Positions 16,887 through 24,316 of a stretch of 64,000 bases of DNA are shown here, piece by piece. The DNA lies in the NCBI GenBank assembly GCA_017449285.1, contig JAFSJX010000043.1, forward strand, positions 99,514 to 163,513. Reading direction: 5' to 3'. How positions within the stretch are numbered: the first letter of the stretch is position 1; each line of letters begins with the position of its first letter. The notes beneath the pieces are model-generated. The model saw only the letters and a list, made by a program, of their open reading frames with translations, was not told where the DNA came from and did no database searches. The position numbers were made by a program, and so were the translations under genes. The DNA comes from Treponema sp. Its GTDB lineage: Bacteria > Spirochaetota > Spirochaetia > Treponematales > Treponemataceae.

Positions 16887-18752
16887 TTACGTTGCCACGC
16901 CCGCAAACTGACGGCTGTATAATTTAAAATATTCGCCCTGTTTTGCCAAAAGTTCATCATGGCTGCCGGACTCTACGATTGAGCCGTTTGCAAGAACTAC
17001 AATCACATCGGCATCGCGAATCGTGGAAAGGCGGTGCGCAATTACGATTGAGGTGCGTCCTTTCATCAGATTGGTCAGTGCGGACTGAATATGCATTTCG
17101 GTGCGCGTATCTACGTTGCTCGTCGCTTCGTCCAAAATCAGCACGGGGGATTCGGCAAGTACCGCACGGGCAATCGCCAAAAGTTGCCGCTGACCTTCGC
17201 TTAGATTTGAGCCGCTCTCTGATAGTTCCGTGTTGTAGCCCGCGGGAAGTTTTTCAATGAAGTGCTGGCACAACGCCGTCTCCGAAGCCGCATACAACTC
17301 CTCGTCCGTAGTGCCGGGTTTTCCAAACGCGATATTGTTGCGGATAGTGTCTCTGAACAGCACCGTATCTTGTAAGACGATAGAAATGGCATTCCGTAAA
17401 TCTGTCTTCGGAATCTTCGTGATGTCCGTGCCGTCAAGCAGAATCCGCCCTGAGTCAAGTTCATAAAAGCGCATCAGCAGATTGACCACCGTAGTCTTTC
17501 CGCTTCCCGTTGCCCCAACAAGCGCGATTTTTTGCCCCGGCTTTACGTGCAGATTAAAATCTTTTAAGACGGGATTTTCCTTCACATAGCCGAAGAACAG
17601 ATGCTCAAAACTGATTTCGCCGCGCACATTCCACACGCCCTGCCCGTTCCGCTCAACTTCATCGCGTCCGTCGTCAATCTCATCGGGGGTGTCAAGCACA
17701 TCGAACACGCGCTCCGCTCCCGCAAGGGCAGACAGAATCGATGCGTACTGGTCGGCAATCATGTTCACCGGGTGATTCAGTTTTTTTGAGTACAGAAGCA
17801 GGGCCTGAATCGTGCCGACCGTCATCTGCGCCTTTCCGCTCAGCATCAAAAATCCGCCGATACCCGCAATCAGCACGTACTGCAAATTCCCCAGAAAATT
17901 CGTAATCGGTCCGACCACCGAGCCAAGCACTTTTGACACGATTGAATTGCGCTTTAGTTCCGCCGAGATACCTGAAAATTTCTGCACCGTCGCCGCTTCT
18001 TTTGAATACGCCACAATCGTCCGATAGCCAGTCACTTTTTCTTCAACCTCGCCGTTCAGTTCGCCCAAAAGCACCTGCTGTCGAAGATAATACTTGCGCA
18101 TCAATTTTGTCAGCGTGGTGGAGACCAGCATAATCACGGGAATCGTAACCATCGCCACCAGCGTAATGCGCACATTATACATGAACATCATCGCAAGAGA
18201 GCCGACCAAAGTCAGCACCGCCGAAACAAGAGCCGCCACCGACTGCGAAACCGCGCGTGAAATGGAATCCGTGTCGTTGGTCATGCGGCTCATCAAATCG
18301 CCGTGCTTGTGGCTGTCCGTGTATGCAATCGAGAGCCGCGAAATCTTTTTGAACAAATCGTCACGCATAAACGCAATCGTATCCTGAGAGAGTTTCGCCG
18401 CCAAAAGTTCCTGTATGTATGAAATCGCAATCGTAAGCGCGAAGATCACGGCAAGAACCGCAAGAAAATAGAAGCAGGATTTCATATCCACCGTAAGCCG
18501 ACCGTCCGCAAGCGAAATGGTATCCAACGCCTTCTGCTGCAAATATGGGGAGAGAATTTCCAAACCTGTCACCACGAGCATACAGAGCAAGAGCGCGAAA
18601 AAACTGACTTTGTTTTTGCCGATGTACGAGAACAGACGGCGGAGCGTTTTCCGTTTGCTCTTAGGCTTTTGCCCGCTCAAACGACCTGCCATGCGTTCCC
18701 CGGGACCTGCGCCAGGCGTTCTTCCGTTCATCTGAATCTGAGGACCTGCCAT
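16887..18752 (-). CDS. Heterodimeric ABC exporter, catalytic subunit
   Basis: A 621-residue half-transporter with six membrane helices (about 45-340) and a C-terminal nucleotide-binding domain. Its motifs are complete: Walker A GATGSGKT, signature LSEGQ, Walker B LILDEATSNVD with the catalytic Glu, and H-loop IVIAHRLSTI. The first 35 residues are Gly/Pro/Arg-rich and cytoplasmic. It starts on the stop codon of the upstream subunit (TAATG), so the two are translated together and pair as one exporter of the BmrCD/TM287-288 kind. Substrate (drug, lipid or peptide) cannot be told from the sequence. Confidence 0.93.
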   Translation of the reverse strand: MAGPQIQMNGRTPGAGPGERMAGRLSGQKPKSKRKTLRRLFSYIGKNKVSFFALLLCMLVVTGLEILSPYLQQKALDTISLADGRLTVDMKSCFYFLAVLAVIFALTIAISYIQELLAAKLSQDTIAFMRDDLFKKISRLSIAYTDSHKHGDLMSRMTNDTDSISRAVSQSVAALVSAVLTLVGSLAMMFMYNVRITLVAMVTIPVIMLVSTTLTKLMRKYYLRQQVLLGELNGEVEEKVTGYRTIVAYSKEAATVQKFSGISAELKRNSIVSKVLGSVVGPITNFLGNLQYVLIAGIGGFLMLSGKAQMTVGTIQALLLYSKKLNHPVNMIADQYASILSALAGAERVFDVLDTPDEIDDGRDEVERNGQGVWNVRGEISFEHLFFGYVKENPVLKDFNLHVKPGQKIALVGATGSGKTTVVNLLMRFYELDSGRILLDGTDITKIPKTDLRNAISIVLQDTVLFRDTIRNNIAFGKPGTTDEELYAASETALCQHFIEKLPAGYNTELSESGSNLSEGQRQLLAIARAVLAESPVLILDEATSNVDTRTEMHIQSALTNLMKGRTSIVIAHRLSTIRDADVIVVLANGSIVESGSHDELLAKQGEYFKLYSRQFAGVAT

Positions 18753-20635
18753 TACACTGCCCCCTTACTTTCGCCGCCAGCCGCTTTTTCAATCAGCGCG
18801 CCTGTTTTAATCTGGGAATCGTAAATCTCACGGTAGGTAGCCGAAATTTTCATCAGGTCGTCATGGCTCGCACAGAACCGACACGTGCCGTCATTTTCAA
18901 TCACCGCAATTCTGTCTGCCTCACGCACGCTCGCAATCCGCTGGGCAACCATAATCACCGTGGTGTCGGCATAACGTTCGTTCAGGGCTGCGTGCAACTT
19001 GGATTCCGTCGCAAGGTCAAGCGCACTGGTCGCATCGTCCAAAATCAGAATTTCAGGCTTACGAACCAAAGCCCGTGCCACCGAAAGCCGTTGTTTTTGC
19101 CCACCCGAAAGCGAATTTCCCCGCTCTGCGATGAATGTGTCGTAGCCGTCCGGCTTTGCAGAAATAAATTCATCTGCCTGTGCGTCAATCGCCGCCTGTC
19201 TGATTTCTTCGTCAGACGCATCATCTTTTCCTAGGCGGATATTCTCTTTTGCCGTTGCCGAAAAAAGTTCAGATTTTTGCATGACGTAGCCGATTTTTTT
19301 TCGGAGTTCATGCTGAGAAAAATCGCGCACATTTCTTCTATTGATAAGAACCGCGCCCTGCGTCGCATCGTAAAAACGCGGAATAAGCGAAATAAGGCTT
19401 GTCTTTCCGCAACCCGTTGAGCCGATAATCGCAAAAGTCTCCCCCCGCCGAATATGCAGATTGATGTGACGAAGAACTGGCTGCCCTGGCGCGTCCGGGT
19501 AGGCAAAACTTACGTCATCAAAAATGACCGCATCATCGTCAGCATCGTCTTCCTCCCGATGGTTGAGCCTGCCGAAACCACCATCTCCATCAATGCCCGT
19601 TCCGTCCGTAATTACTGGGGCTGTTCCCAAAACGGCTTCAATTCTTGCGGCGGAAACTTGGGCGCGGGTAATTGACTGGAGCAGATTGCTTGCCATAATC
19701 AGAGAACGGATTGACTGCGTGGTATAAGTGACCGCCGCCATAATCGCCCCCGTCGTCATCGCACCGCCAAGCCCAATCGAACGGCAGCCGATAAAAATGA
19801 CGAGCAACACGGCGTAATTCATCACGAATTTCATTGCGGGAGAAACGGATGCCATCAACTTGAACACGCGAAGGTTCACCCGCTTTAGGTTCTGATTCGC
19901 AAGAGCAAACTGTTCGCACTCAAATTCCTCGCGCACATACGCCTTGATGACCCGCGCACCGCCTACATTTTCCTGCACAATCAGATTCAGGTGGTCAAGC
20001 CGTTCCTGTGCCTCGTTAAAAAGCGGCAATGCCTTTTTCAGCACGATATAAATCAGCACGCCCATAATTGGAATCGAAACCAACACGATGCCGCCAAATC
20101 CCGCGTTCAGCGAAAAGAGCATGACCATACCGCCGAACATGAACATCGGCGGGCGCACAAAACTGCGAAGCAACTGCTGCATAAACTCAATCACCATCGT
20201 CACATCGTTGGTCAGGCGCGTCACCAAAGAGCCTGTGGTAAAAGCGTCAGTTTGCTCAATCGAAAGCGACATAATTTTTCCGAACGTGGCGCACCGTAAG
20301 TCATGCCCGAATCCCTGCGCCGCCTTTTGCGTAACGAACGAACACATCACGCCAAAAAATCCGCCGATTACGGTAATCAGCATCATCAGAATGCCAAAAG
20401 AGACAATCATATGCGTACGCGTCCACTCCGAGCCGAACAAAAGCGACAAAATCTGCGCCGCCACAGCCGAACCTTCCTGCGCATCTGTCACGCTCATGCC
20501 GATAATGCCGTAGTTCACGATAAAAGACATAAGGTATGGCAAAAGCAAGTCGCAGATGACCTCTCCCACCATCAGAAGCGGCGCGACAATCATGAGAATA
20601 CGATAAGGTCTGACGTATTTGGTAATGTATTTCAT
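18752..20635 (-). CDS. Heterodimeric ABC exporter, degenerate-site subunit
   Basis: A 627-residue half-transporter: membrane domain (about 15-310), then an ATPase domain with Walker A GSTGCGKT and signature SGGQKQR. The Walker B motif ends in LILDDATSALD, so the catalytic Glu is replaced by Asp, and the H-loop His is replaced by Gln (IMVAQRIASV). Such losses mark the non-catalytic site of asymmetric ABC exporters. A charged insert (NHREEDDADDDA) precedes the ATPase domain. The protein is the first of the pair and lies 13 nt downstream of the NYN gene on the same strand. Confidence 0.93.
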   Translation of the reverse strand: MKYITKYVRPYRILMIVAPLLMVGEVICDLLLPYLMSFIVNYGIIGMSVTDAQEGSAVAAQILSLLFGSEWTRTHMIVSFGILMMLITVIGGFFGVMCSFVTQKAAQGFGHDLRCATFGKIMSLSIEQTDAFTTGSLVTRLTNDVTMVIEFMQQLLRSFVRPPMFMFGGMVMLFSLNAGFGGIVLVSIPIMGVLIYIVLKKALPLFNEAQERLDHLNLIVQENVGGARVIKAYVREEFECEQFALANQNLKRVNLRVFKLMASVSPAMKFVMNYAVLLVIFIGCRSIGLGGAMTTGAIMAAVTYTTQSIRSLIMASNLLQSITRAQVSAARIEAVLGTAPVITDGTGIDGDGGFGRLNHREEDDADDDAVIFDDVSFAYPDAPGQPVLRHINLHIRRGETFAIIGSTGCGKTSLISLIPRFYDATQGAVLINRRNVRDFSQHELRKKIGYVMQKSELFSATAKENIRLGKDDASDEEIRQAAIDAQADEFISAKPDGYDTFIAERGNSLSGGQKQRLSVARALVRKPEILILDDATSALDLATESKLHAALNERYADTTVIMVAQRIASVREADRIAVIENDGTCRFCASHDDLMKISATYREIYDSQIKTGALIEKAAGGESKGAV

Positions 20636-20648
20636 TCAGTTTCCACGG

Positions 20649-21482
20649 TTATTTTTCCAATGGGCGGTAAAAGAACGTTACGTGCCGCCGTGAACTGCCG
20701 GTTTCCTTTTTCATCTCAAAGTCATCGTCAAAATATTCGATTAAATCAGTCAGTTTGCGGAAGCCGTAATCCACCGTGTCAAAGCCGGGGTCTTGCCGCT
20801 TGAAGAATGAACCCGCCGCGCTTACGTCTGCCCAGCCCGTCTCGTCAGCATACTTGTCGTAGGCGGTGTTGAGCAATTTGAAAATCTTTCGGAACTGCTT
20901 GTCGCTCATCGCAACTTCGCCGTCCTTGTTCTTGCGCAGAATACCCAAAAGTTTTTTCTTCGGCTTATCAGCGGCCTTGTGGCTCTTCCGTTTCTGCTCT
21001 GCAAATGCCGCAACTTCCTCTGGCGACTCTTCCTCTTCTTCAGCAACCAAATTTTCTATGTAAATGAAGTCATCGCACGCGCTGATAAATGATTGCGGCG
21101 TTTTTTTCTGTCCCACCCCAAACACGTACAACTGACTTTCCCGAAGCCGCGTTGCCAGTTTGGTAAAATCGCTGTCGCTCGTCACCAGCGCAATCGCGTC
21201 ATACTTATCGGTGTAGAGTAAATCCATCGCGTCAATAATCATCGCGCTGTCGCTGGAATTTTTTCCCTGCGTATAGGCAAACTGCTGCACGGGGATAATC
21301 GCGTTGTCGTTCAGTTCAGTCTTCCAGTTTTTGAGCGTCGGCAATGAGAAGTCACCATAAGCGCGCTTTGTAATGATATGTCCGTGTACCGCAATTTCCT
21401 GCAAGATAGCGCGGAGTTTTTTGCACGGCGTATTGTCCGCGTCAATCAGCACGCCGATGTTTTTTTGTTCAATCTCGTCCAT
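20649..21482 (-). CDS. NYN-domain (LabA/PIN-like) RNase with C-terminal LOTUS-like domain
   Basis: A 277-residue protein. Residues 8-150 form an NYN/PIN-like nuclease domain with the metal-binding aspartates in GVLIDADN, SSDSAMIIDAMD and ALVTSDSDFTKL, the LabA/DUF88 pattern. A charged linker (EEEEESPEE, KRKSHKAADKPKKK) leads to a C-terminal winged-helix of OST-HTH/LOTUS type (about 190-270, ending near TDLIEYFDDDFEMKK). Such proteins are thought to bind and cut RNA. Its -10 box is 6 nt from the ATG and no Shine-Dalgarno is present. It is divergent from the exonuclease-like gene and 13 nt ahead of the ABC pair. Confidence 0.88.
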   Translation of the reverse strand: MDEIEQKNIGVLIDADNTPCKKLRAILQEIAVHGHIITKRAYGDFSLPTLKNWKTELNDNAIIPVQQFAYTQGKNSSDSAMIIDAMDLLYTDKYDAIALVTSDSDFTKLATRLRESQLYVFGVGQKKTPQSFISACDDFIYIENLVAEEEEESPEEVAAFAEQKRKSHKAADKPKKKLLGILRKNKDGEVAMSDKQFRKIFKLLNTAYDKYADETGWADVSAAGSFFKRQDPGFDTVDYGFRKLTDLIEYFDDDFEMKKETGSSRRHVTFFYRPLEK

Positions 21483-21488
21483 AAAAAC

Positions 21489-21522
21489 AGTATAGCAGAA
21501 AAACGTGATTCAGTGCTATACT
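21489..21522. promoter_or_regulatory. Back-to-back extended -10 elements
   Basis: Two TGCTATACT elements face opposite ways: the minus-strand hexamer at 21494-21489, 6 nt before the NYN ATG, and the plus-strand hexamer at 21517-21522, 6 nt before the exonuclease-like ATG. No -35 match is visible for either. Only 46 nt separate the two start codons. Confidence 0.55.
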
Positions 21523-21528
21523 ATCTTG

Positions 21529-22278
21529 ATGACCTATCTTTTTTTTGACATTGAATGCGCAAACTCGTTCGGCGGAATCGGAAAAATCTGTTCTTTTGGG
21601 TATGTGCTGTGCAACGCTGATTTTTCCGTGATTGCGACTGATGACATTCTGATGAATCCCGACGCTCCGTTTGACTGGTATCTGTTCAAAAAAGGCTCAA
21701 AATGCCACCTTGCCTACAGCCGCACCGAATACCAACGCCAGCCCAAATTCCCGCAGTTTTATTCCAAGATACAGGCGTTGCTTGGCGCAAAAGACAGGCT
21801 TGTGTTCGGATTCGGGAGCAAGAATGACGTAAAGACGATTGCAACGGAATGTCTTCGCTACAATGTGCCGCAAATCGAATTTTCCTGCTACGATATGCAC
21901 AGCGTCCTTGAAAAACAGTATGAGATGCAGGGAGGACTGAGCGCGTTCGTTGAAAAACTGGGCATCGACACGCAGGGCATGGAATTTCACGACAGCCGTG
22001 CCGACGCATGGTTTACGATGAAAGTGACAGAGCGGCTCGTAAAAGACTCTGGCAAACCGATGCCCGAACTTCTTTCCGCCTACACGCCACATTCCAGTCC
22101 GCTCGTCCTGCAAGAGCAGATTAAAACGCTTTTCAAAAAATGGCTTGAACGCAGCGAGGCAAAAAAAGCCGCCGAAGGAAAACCCCGCCGCACACAAAAA
22201 AAAGTGACCGTTCCAGATTGGTTTGACTACCGACAGGAACTTTTGAGACAAATCGCATCACAAGCAGAAACGCGGTAG
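21529..22278 (+). CDS. DEDD-family 3'-5' exonuclease-like protein
   Basis: A 249-residue protein with the exonuclease I/DnaQ-fold motifs: FFDIECAN at the N-terminus (DxE), an internal Asp segment (FGSKNDVKTI), and HDSRADAWFTMKV, fitting Exo III with His and Asp. The C-terminus is basic (KKAAEGKPRRTQKK), suggesting nucleic-acid binding. The ATG at 21529 is used because a -10 hexamer ends 6 nt before it. It is divergent from the NYN RNase gene, so the two may be co-regulated in RNA or DNA end processing. Whether the substrate is DNA or RNA is unknown. Confidence 0.8.
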   Translation: MTYLFFDIECANSFGGIGKICSFGYVLCNADFSVIATDDILMNPDAPFDWYLFKKGSKCHLAYSRTEYQRQPKFPQFYSKIQALLGAKDRLVFGFGSKNDVKTIATECLRYNVPQIEFSCYDMHSVLEKQYEMQGGLSAFVEKLGIDTQGMEFHDSRADAWFTMKVTERLVKDSGKPMPELLSAYTPHSSPLVLQEQIKTLFKKWLERSEAKKAAEGKPRRTQKKVTVPDWFDYRQELLRQIASQAETR

Positions 22279-22280
22279 CG

Positions 22281-22382
22281 CTGGTAGCCCCGAAGTACCG
22301 AAACGAACGAAGTAAGTGAAGGTATGGAGCGCAAGCGGAAGGGCGGACATAGCGACCGTGAGCAACGCGAACGGAACCGCCC
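22281..22382 (+). repeat. Interspersed repeat, CCCCGAAGTACCG family
   Basis: A GC-rich, hairpin-prone intergenic block beginning GGTAGCCCCGAAGTACCG and ending near CCGCCC. The block at 48848-48926 shares the same 13-nt core, and the block at 63147-63247 carries a related order of motifs in reverse orientation. It fills the gap between two convergent genes. Confidence 0.6.
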
Positions 22383-22416
22383 AAATGAAACATAGAAATT
22401 CACAGAAGGAGAAAAA

Positions 22417-23613
22417 TCAAAATTCCCGAAATCTGTCCGCAAGATTTTCTTCCAGCCAAAGCGAAATTTTTTCTGCGACCGAACGAATTTTCTGCGCGCG
22501 TTTTTTTCCCGTAATCGAACATTCCCACACCACGCCCACACGCCAGCCCTGCTCCAAAAGCGCGGCAATATCTCGCTTATCCCGCTCACGATTCCGCTCA
22601 AATTTTGCGTGCCAAAACGCGGGATTGGTCGCAGGCATACGGAACTTGTCGCAGTCACGCGAAAACAAAATCGGCTCGTCCAGCACAGGGGAAGCGATAA
22701 CCGACTCCGCATTTTTCCAGCCATGCGCATGCCAAAAACAGCCGTTCACAAAAACCACCGCCCGATAATGCGGAAAAACGATGTCGGGACTGCCTGAAAG
22801 CCGCTTGTCATTCTTCCTGAAACGAAACCCGAACCGAAACAACTGCGACCGAAGCGTCGTCTCCAGCACCCCGCCCGTACTTTTGATTGCCGCCATATTT
22901 TTGTGCCGTTGCCCCGCCGTAAGAGAATCCATGACAAGTTCCACCCGCACCATTTCCCGATACGGATTACACTGTGAAAGCCCCACCGAAACAATTTTTG
23001 CCGATTCTGGAAGCATGATTTTTTGGGCGCATCTGCCGTGCGGCAGACCGGGCTTTTCGCCGTTCCGCTTTTGCTCCATTGCTTCGGTTTCGACAGGCTC
23101 CACCTGCGCAACGCTTCGCGCGGCTACAATCCCTTGCGCTTGGCTTAACAAATCTCTTCCCGCCTCAAACTGACGTTGATTCAGTTTCCGTGCAAGCGCG
23201 ACATGCGGAAACCAGTTTTCCGAAAGATAATTTCTGTTCCCGCCCGATTCAAACTGCGGCAAAACCAGTTCGTGAAGGCGCGCGTTCATTTTTGTAAGGC
23301 GGACGGATTTTTTTACGGAAAGAAAAAGCACCTTGTCCGCAAACGACTCCGTTCCCGAAAAAGACACCGTAAACGAGCGGGAAAATTCCGCCGCAAACTG
23401 GTCGAACAGCGCGCGCAGCCGCACAAGTTCATCTTCCGACGCATGAAACATTCCCAGCGTGATGTGCGGCGGAACAGCGGGATTCGTCAACTGCGTATTC
23501 CCCGTGACCTCAGAAAGCGTCTGAATCACGGCAGAAATCGCGTCCGTAGCCGCATCGTCCAGATACAACGACACCGCATACGTCTGCCGTTCAGTCGTCT
23601 TCCCATCGGTCAT
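22417..23613 (-). CDS. 2H phosphoesterase - Vsr endonuclease fusion
   Basis: A 398-residue two-domain protein. Residues 1-~225 are a 2'-5' RNA ligase/2H phosphoesterase (motifs HITLGMF and HVALA; the second lacks the usual Ser/Thr). The last 171 residues are a complete very-short-patch repair endonuclease: SLTAGQRHKNM, GSPDIVF, GCFWHAHGW, RDKRDI and GWRVGVVWEC. The first domain holds an extra ~35 residues (VEPVETEAM..., 23020-23125) encoded by repeat-like DNA. An ATG at 22932 with GGTGG upstream could start a free Vsr, so both a fusion and an internal start are possible. No Dcm methylase is nearby, which is odd for Vsr. The start at 23613 is chosen as it removes an unlike N-terminus. Confidence 0.85.
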   Translation of the reverse strand: MTDGKTTERQTYAVSLYLDDAATDAISAVIQTLSEVTGNTQLTNPAVPPHITLGMFHASEDELVRLRALFDQFAAEFSRSFTVSFSGTESFADKVLFLSVKKSVRLTKMNARLHELVLPQFESGGNRNYLSENWFPHVALARKLNQRQFEAGRDLLSQAQGIVAARSVAQVEPVETEAMEQKRNGEKPGLPHGRCAQKIMLPESAKIVSVGLSQCNPYREMVRVELVMDSLTAGQRHKNMAAIKSTGGVLETTLRSQLFRFGFRFRKNDKRLSGSPDIVFPHYRAVVFVNGCFWHAHGWKNAESVIASPVLDEPILFSRDCDKFRMPATNPAFWHAKFERNRERDKRDIAALLEQGWRVGVVWECSITGKKRAQKIRSVAEKISLWLEENLADRFREF

Positions 23614-23773
23614 GCTTTTCGCTCCAATCCTTGCGGCTCTTCCATCCCTGCGATTTTTCCCGCAGCATTTCGGCATCTTCCCGCCCCTGAAAGACCCGCC
23701 ACTCATCATACCGTTCTGGCGCAGGGCTGTCTTCCTTGTTTTTTTCGCGCAAATCTTCCTTTCCGTCTGCCAT
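23591..23773 (-). CDS. Small charged protein, 60 aa
   Basis: A short, very hydrophilic protein (about half its residues are Asp, Glu, Lys or Arg) with WRVFQGREDAEMLREKSQ in the middle and an acidic end. A TGCTATAAT element (23786-23781) ends 7 nt before the ATG, giving a leaderless start. Its last 23 nt overlap the beginning of the 2H-Vsr gene in another frame. No family recognised; it could be a nucleic-acid or protein adaptor. The promoter position and overlap support it as real. Confidence 0.55.
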   Translation of the reverse strand: MADGKEDLREKNKEDSPAPERYDEWRVFQGREDAEMLREKSQGWKSRKDWSEKHDRWEDD

Positions 23774-23890
23774 GAGAGAAATTATAGCACAAAACGGGGT
23801 TTTGTTCAGCAGACAGTCAAAAAAACATACGCTAACAGGAAACGTACCGTAAAAACTAAGTTTTCTCTTCTCTCCCGCCCCGTTCCATGC

Positions 23891-23896
23891 TATACT
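23891..23896 (+). promoter_or_regulatory. Extended -10 of the Nudix gene
   Basis: TGC followed by TATACT, 6 nt before the ATG at 23903. No -35 match and no ribosome binding site are present, so a leaderless transcript is likely. Confidence 0.5.
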
Positions 23897-23902
23897 CCCC
23901 AT

Positions 23903-24316
23903 ATGCGCACAGTTTCCGTTTCCGCCGCAATCATATTCCGCTCATCGTCCGCTGGATGCCGACAGGTTTTTGCCACGCAACGCGGATATGGCGAGTGGAA
24001 AGACTGGTGGGAATTTCCCGGAGGCAAGATTGAGACGGGAGAGACTGCACAGGACGCACTGACACGCGAAATTCGTGAGGAACTGGCAACGGAAATCATT
24101 GTGGAAAGGTATCTCGGCACGGTGGAATATGACTATCCTGCGTTTCACCTTGTGATGCACTGTTTTGTCTGCACGATAAAAACGGGAACGCCGACGCTTT
24201 TGGAACATGAGAACGCCCGCTGGCTTTCTGCAGATGAACTTGATTCTGTCCGATGGCTTCCCGCCGACAAATTGATTCTTCCTGATGTCACTGCATTGCT
24301 GACAGAACCATCTTAA
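23903..24316 (+). CDS. Nudix hydrolase, MutT-like
   Basis: A 137-residue (deoxy)nucleoside triphosphate pyrophosphohydrolase of the MutT type, expected to clean oxidised nucleotides such as 8-oxo-dGTP from the pool. The Nudix box GX5EX7REXXEEXG-like runs from FPGGKIETGE to TREIREELATE. The N-terminal strand VSVSAAIIF and the C-terminal helix region LSADELDSVRWLP are typical of MutT. The ATG at 23903 follows a -10 box; longer frames to 23612 are antisense to the neighbouring gene. It converges with uvrD, their stops overlapping by 3-4 nt, and it lies among repair genes. Confidence 0.92.
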   Translation: MRTVSVSAAIIFRSSSAGCRQVFATQRGYGEWKDWWEFPGGKIETGETAQDALTREIREELATEIIVERYLGTVEYDYPAFHLVMHCFVCTIKTGTPTLLEHENARWLSADELDSVRWLPADKLILPDVTALLTEPS

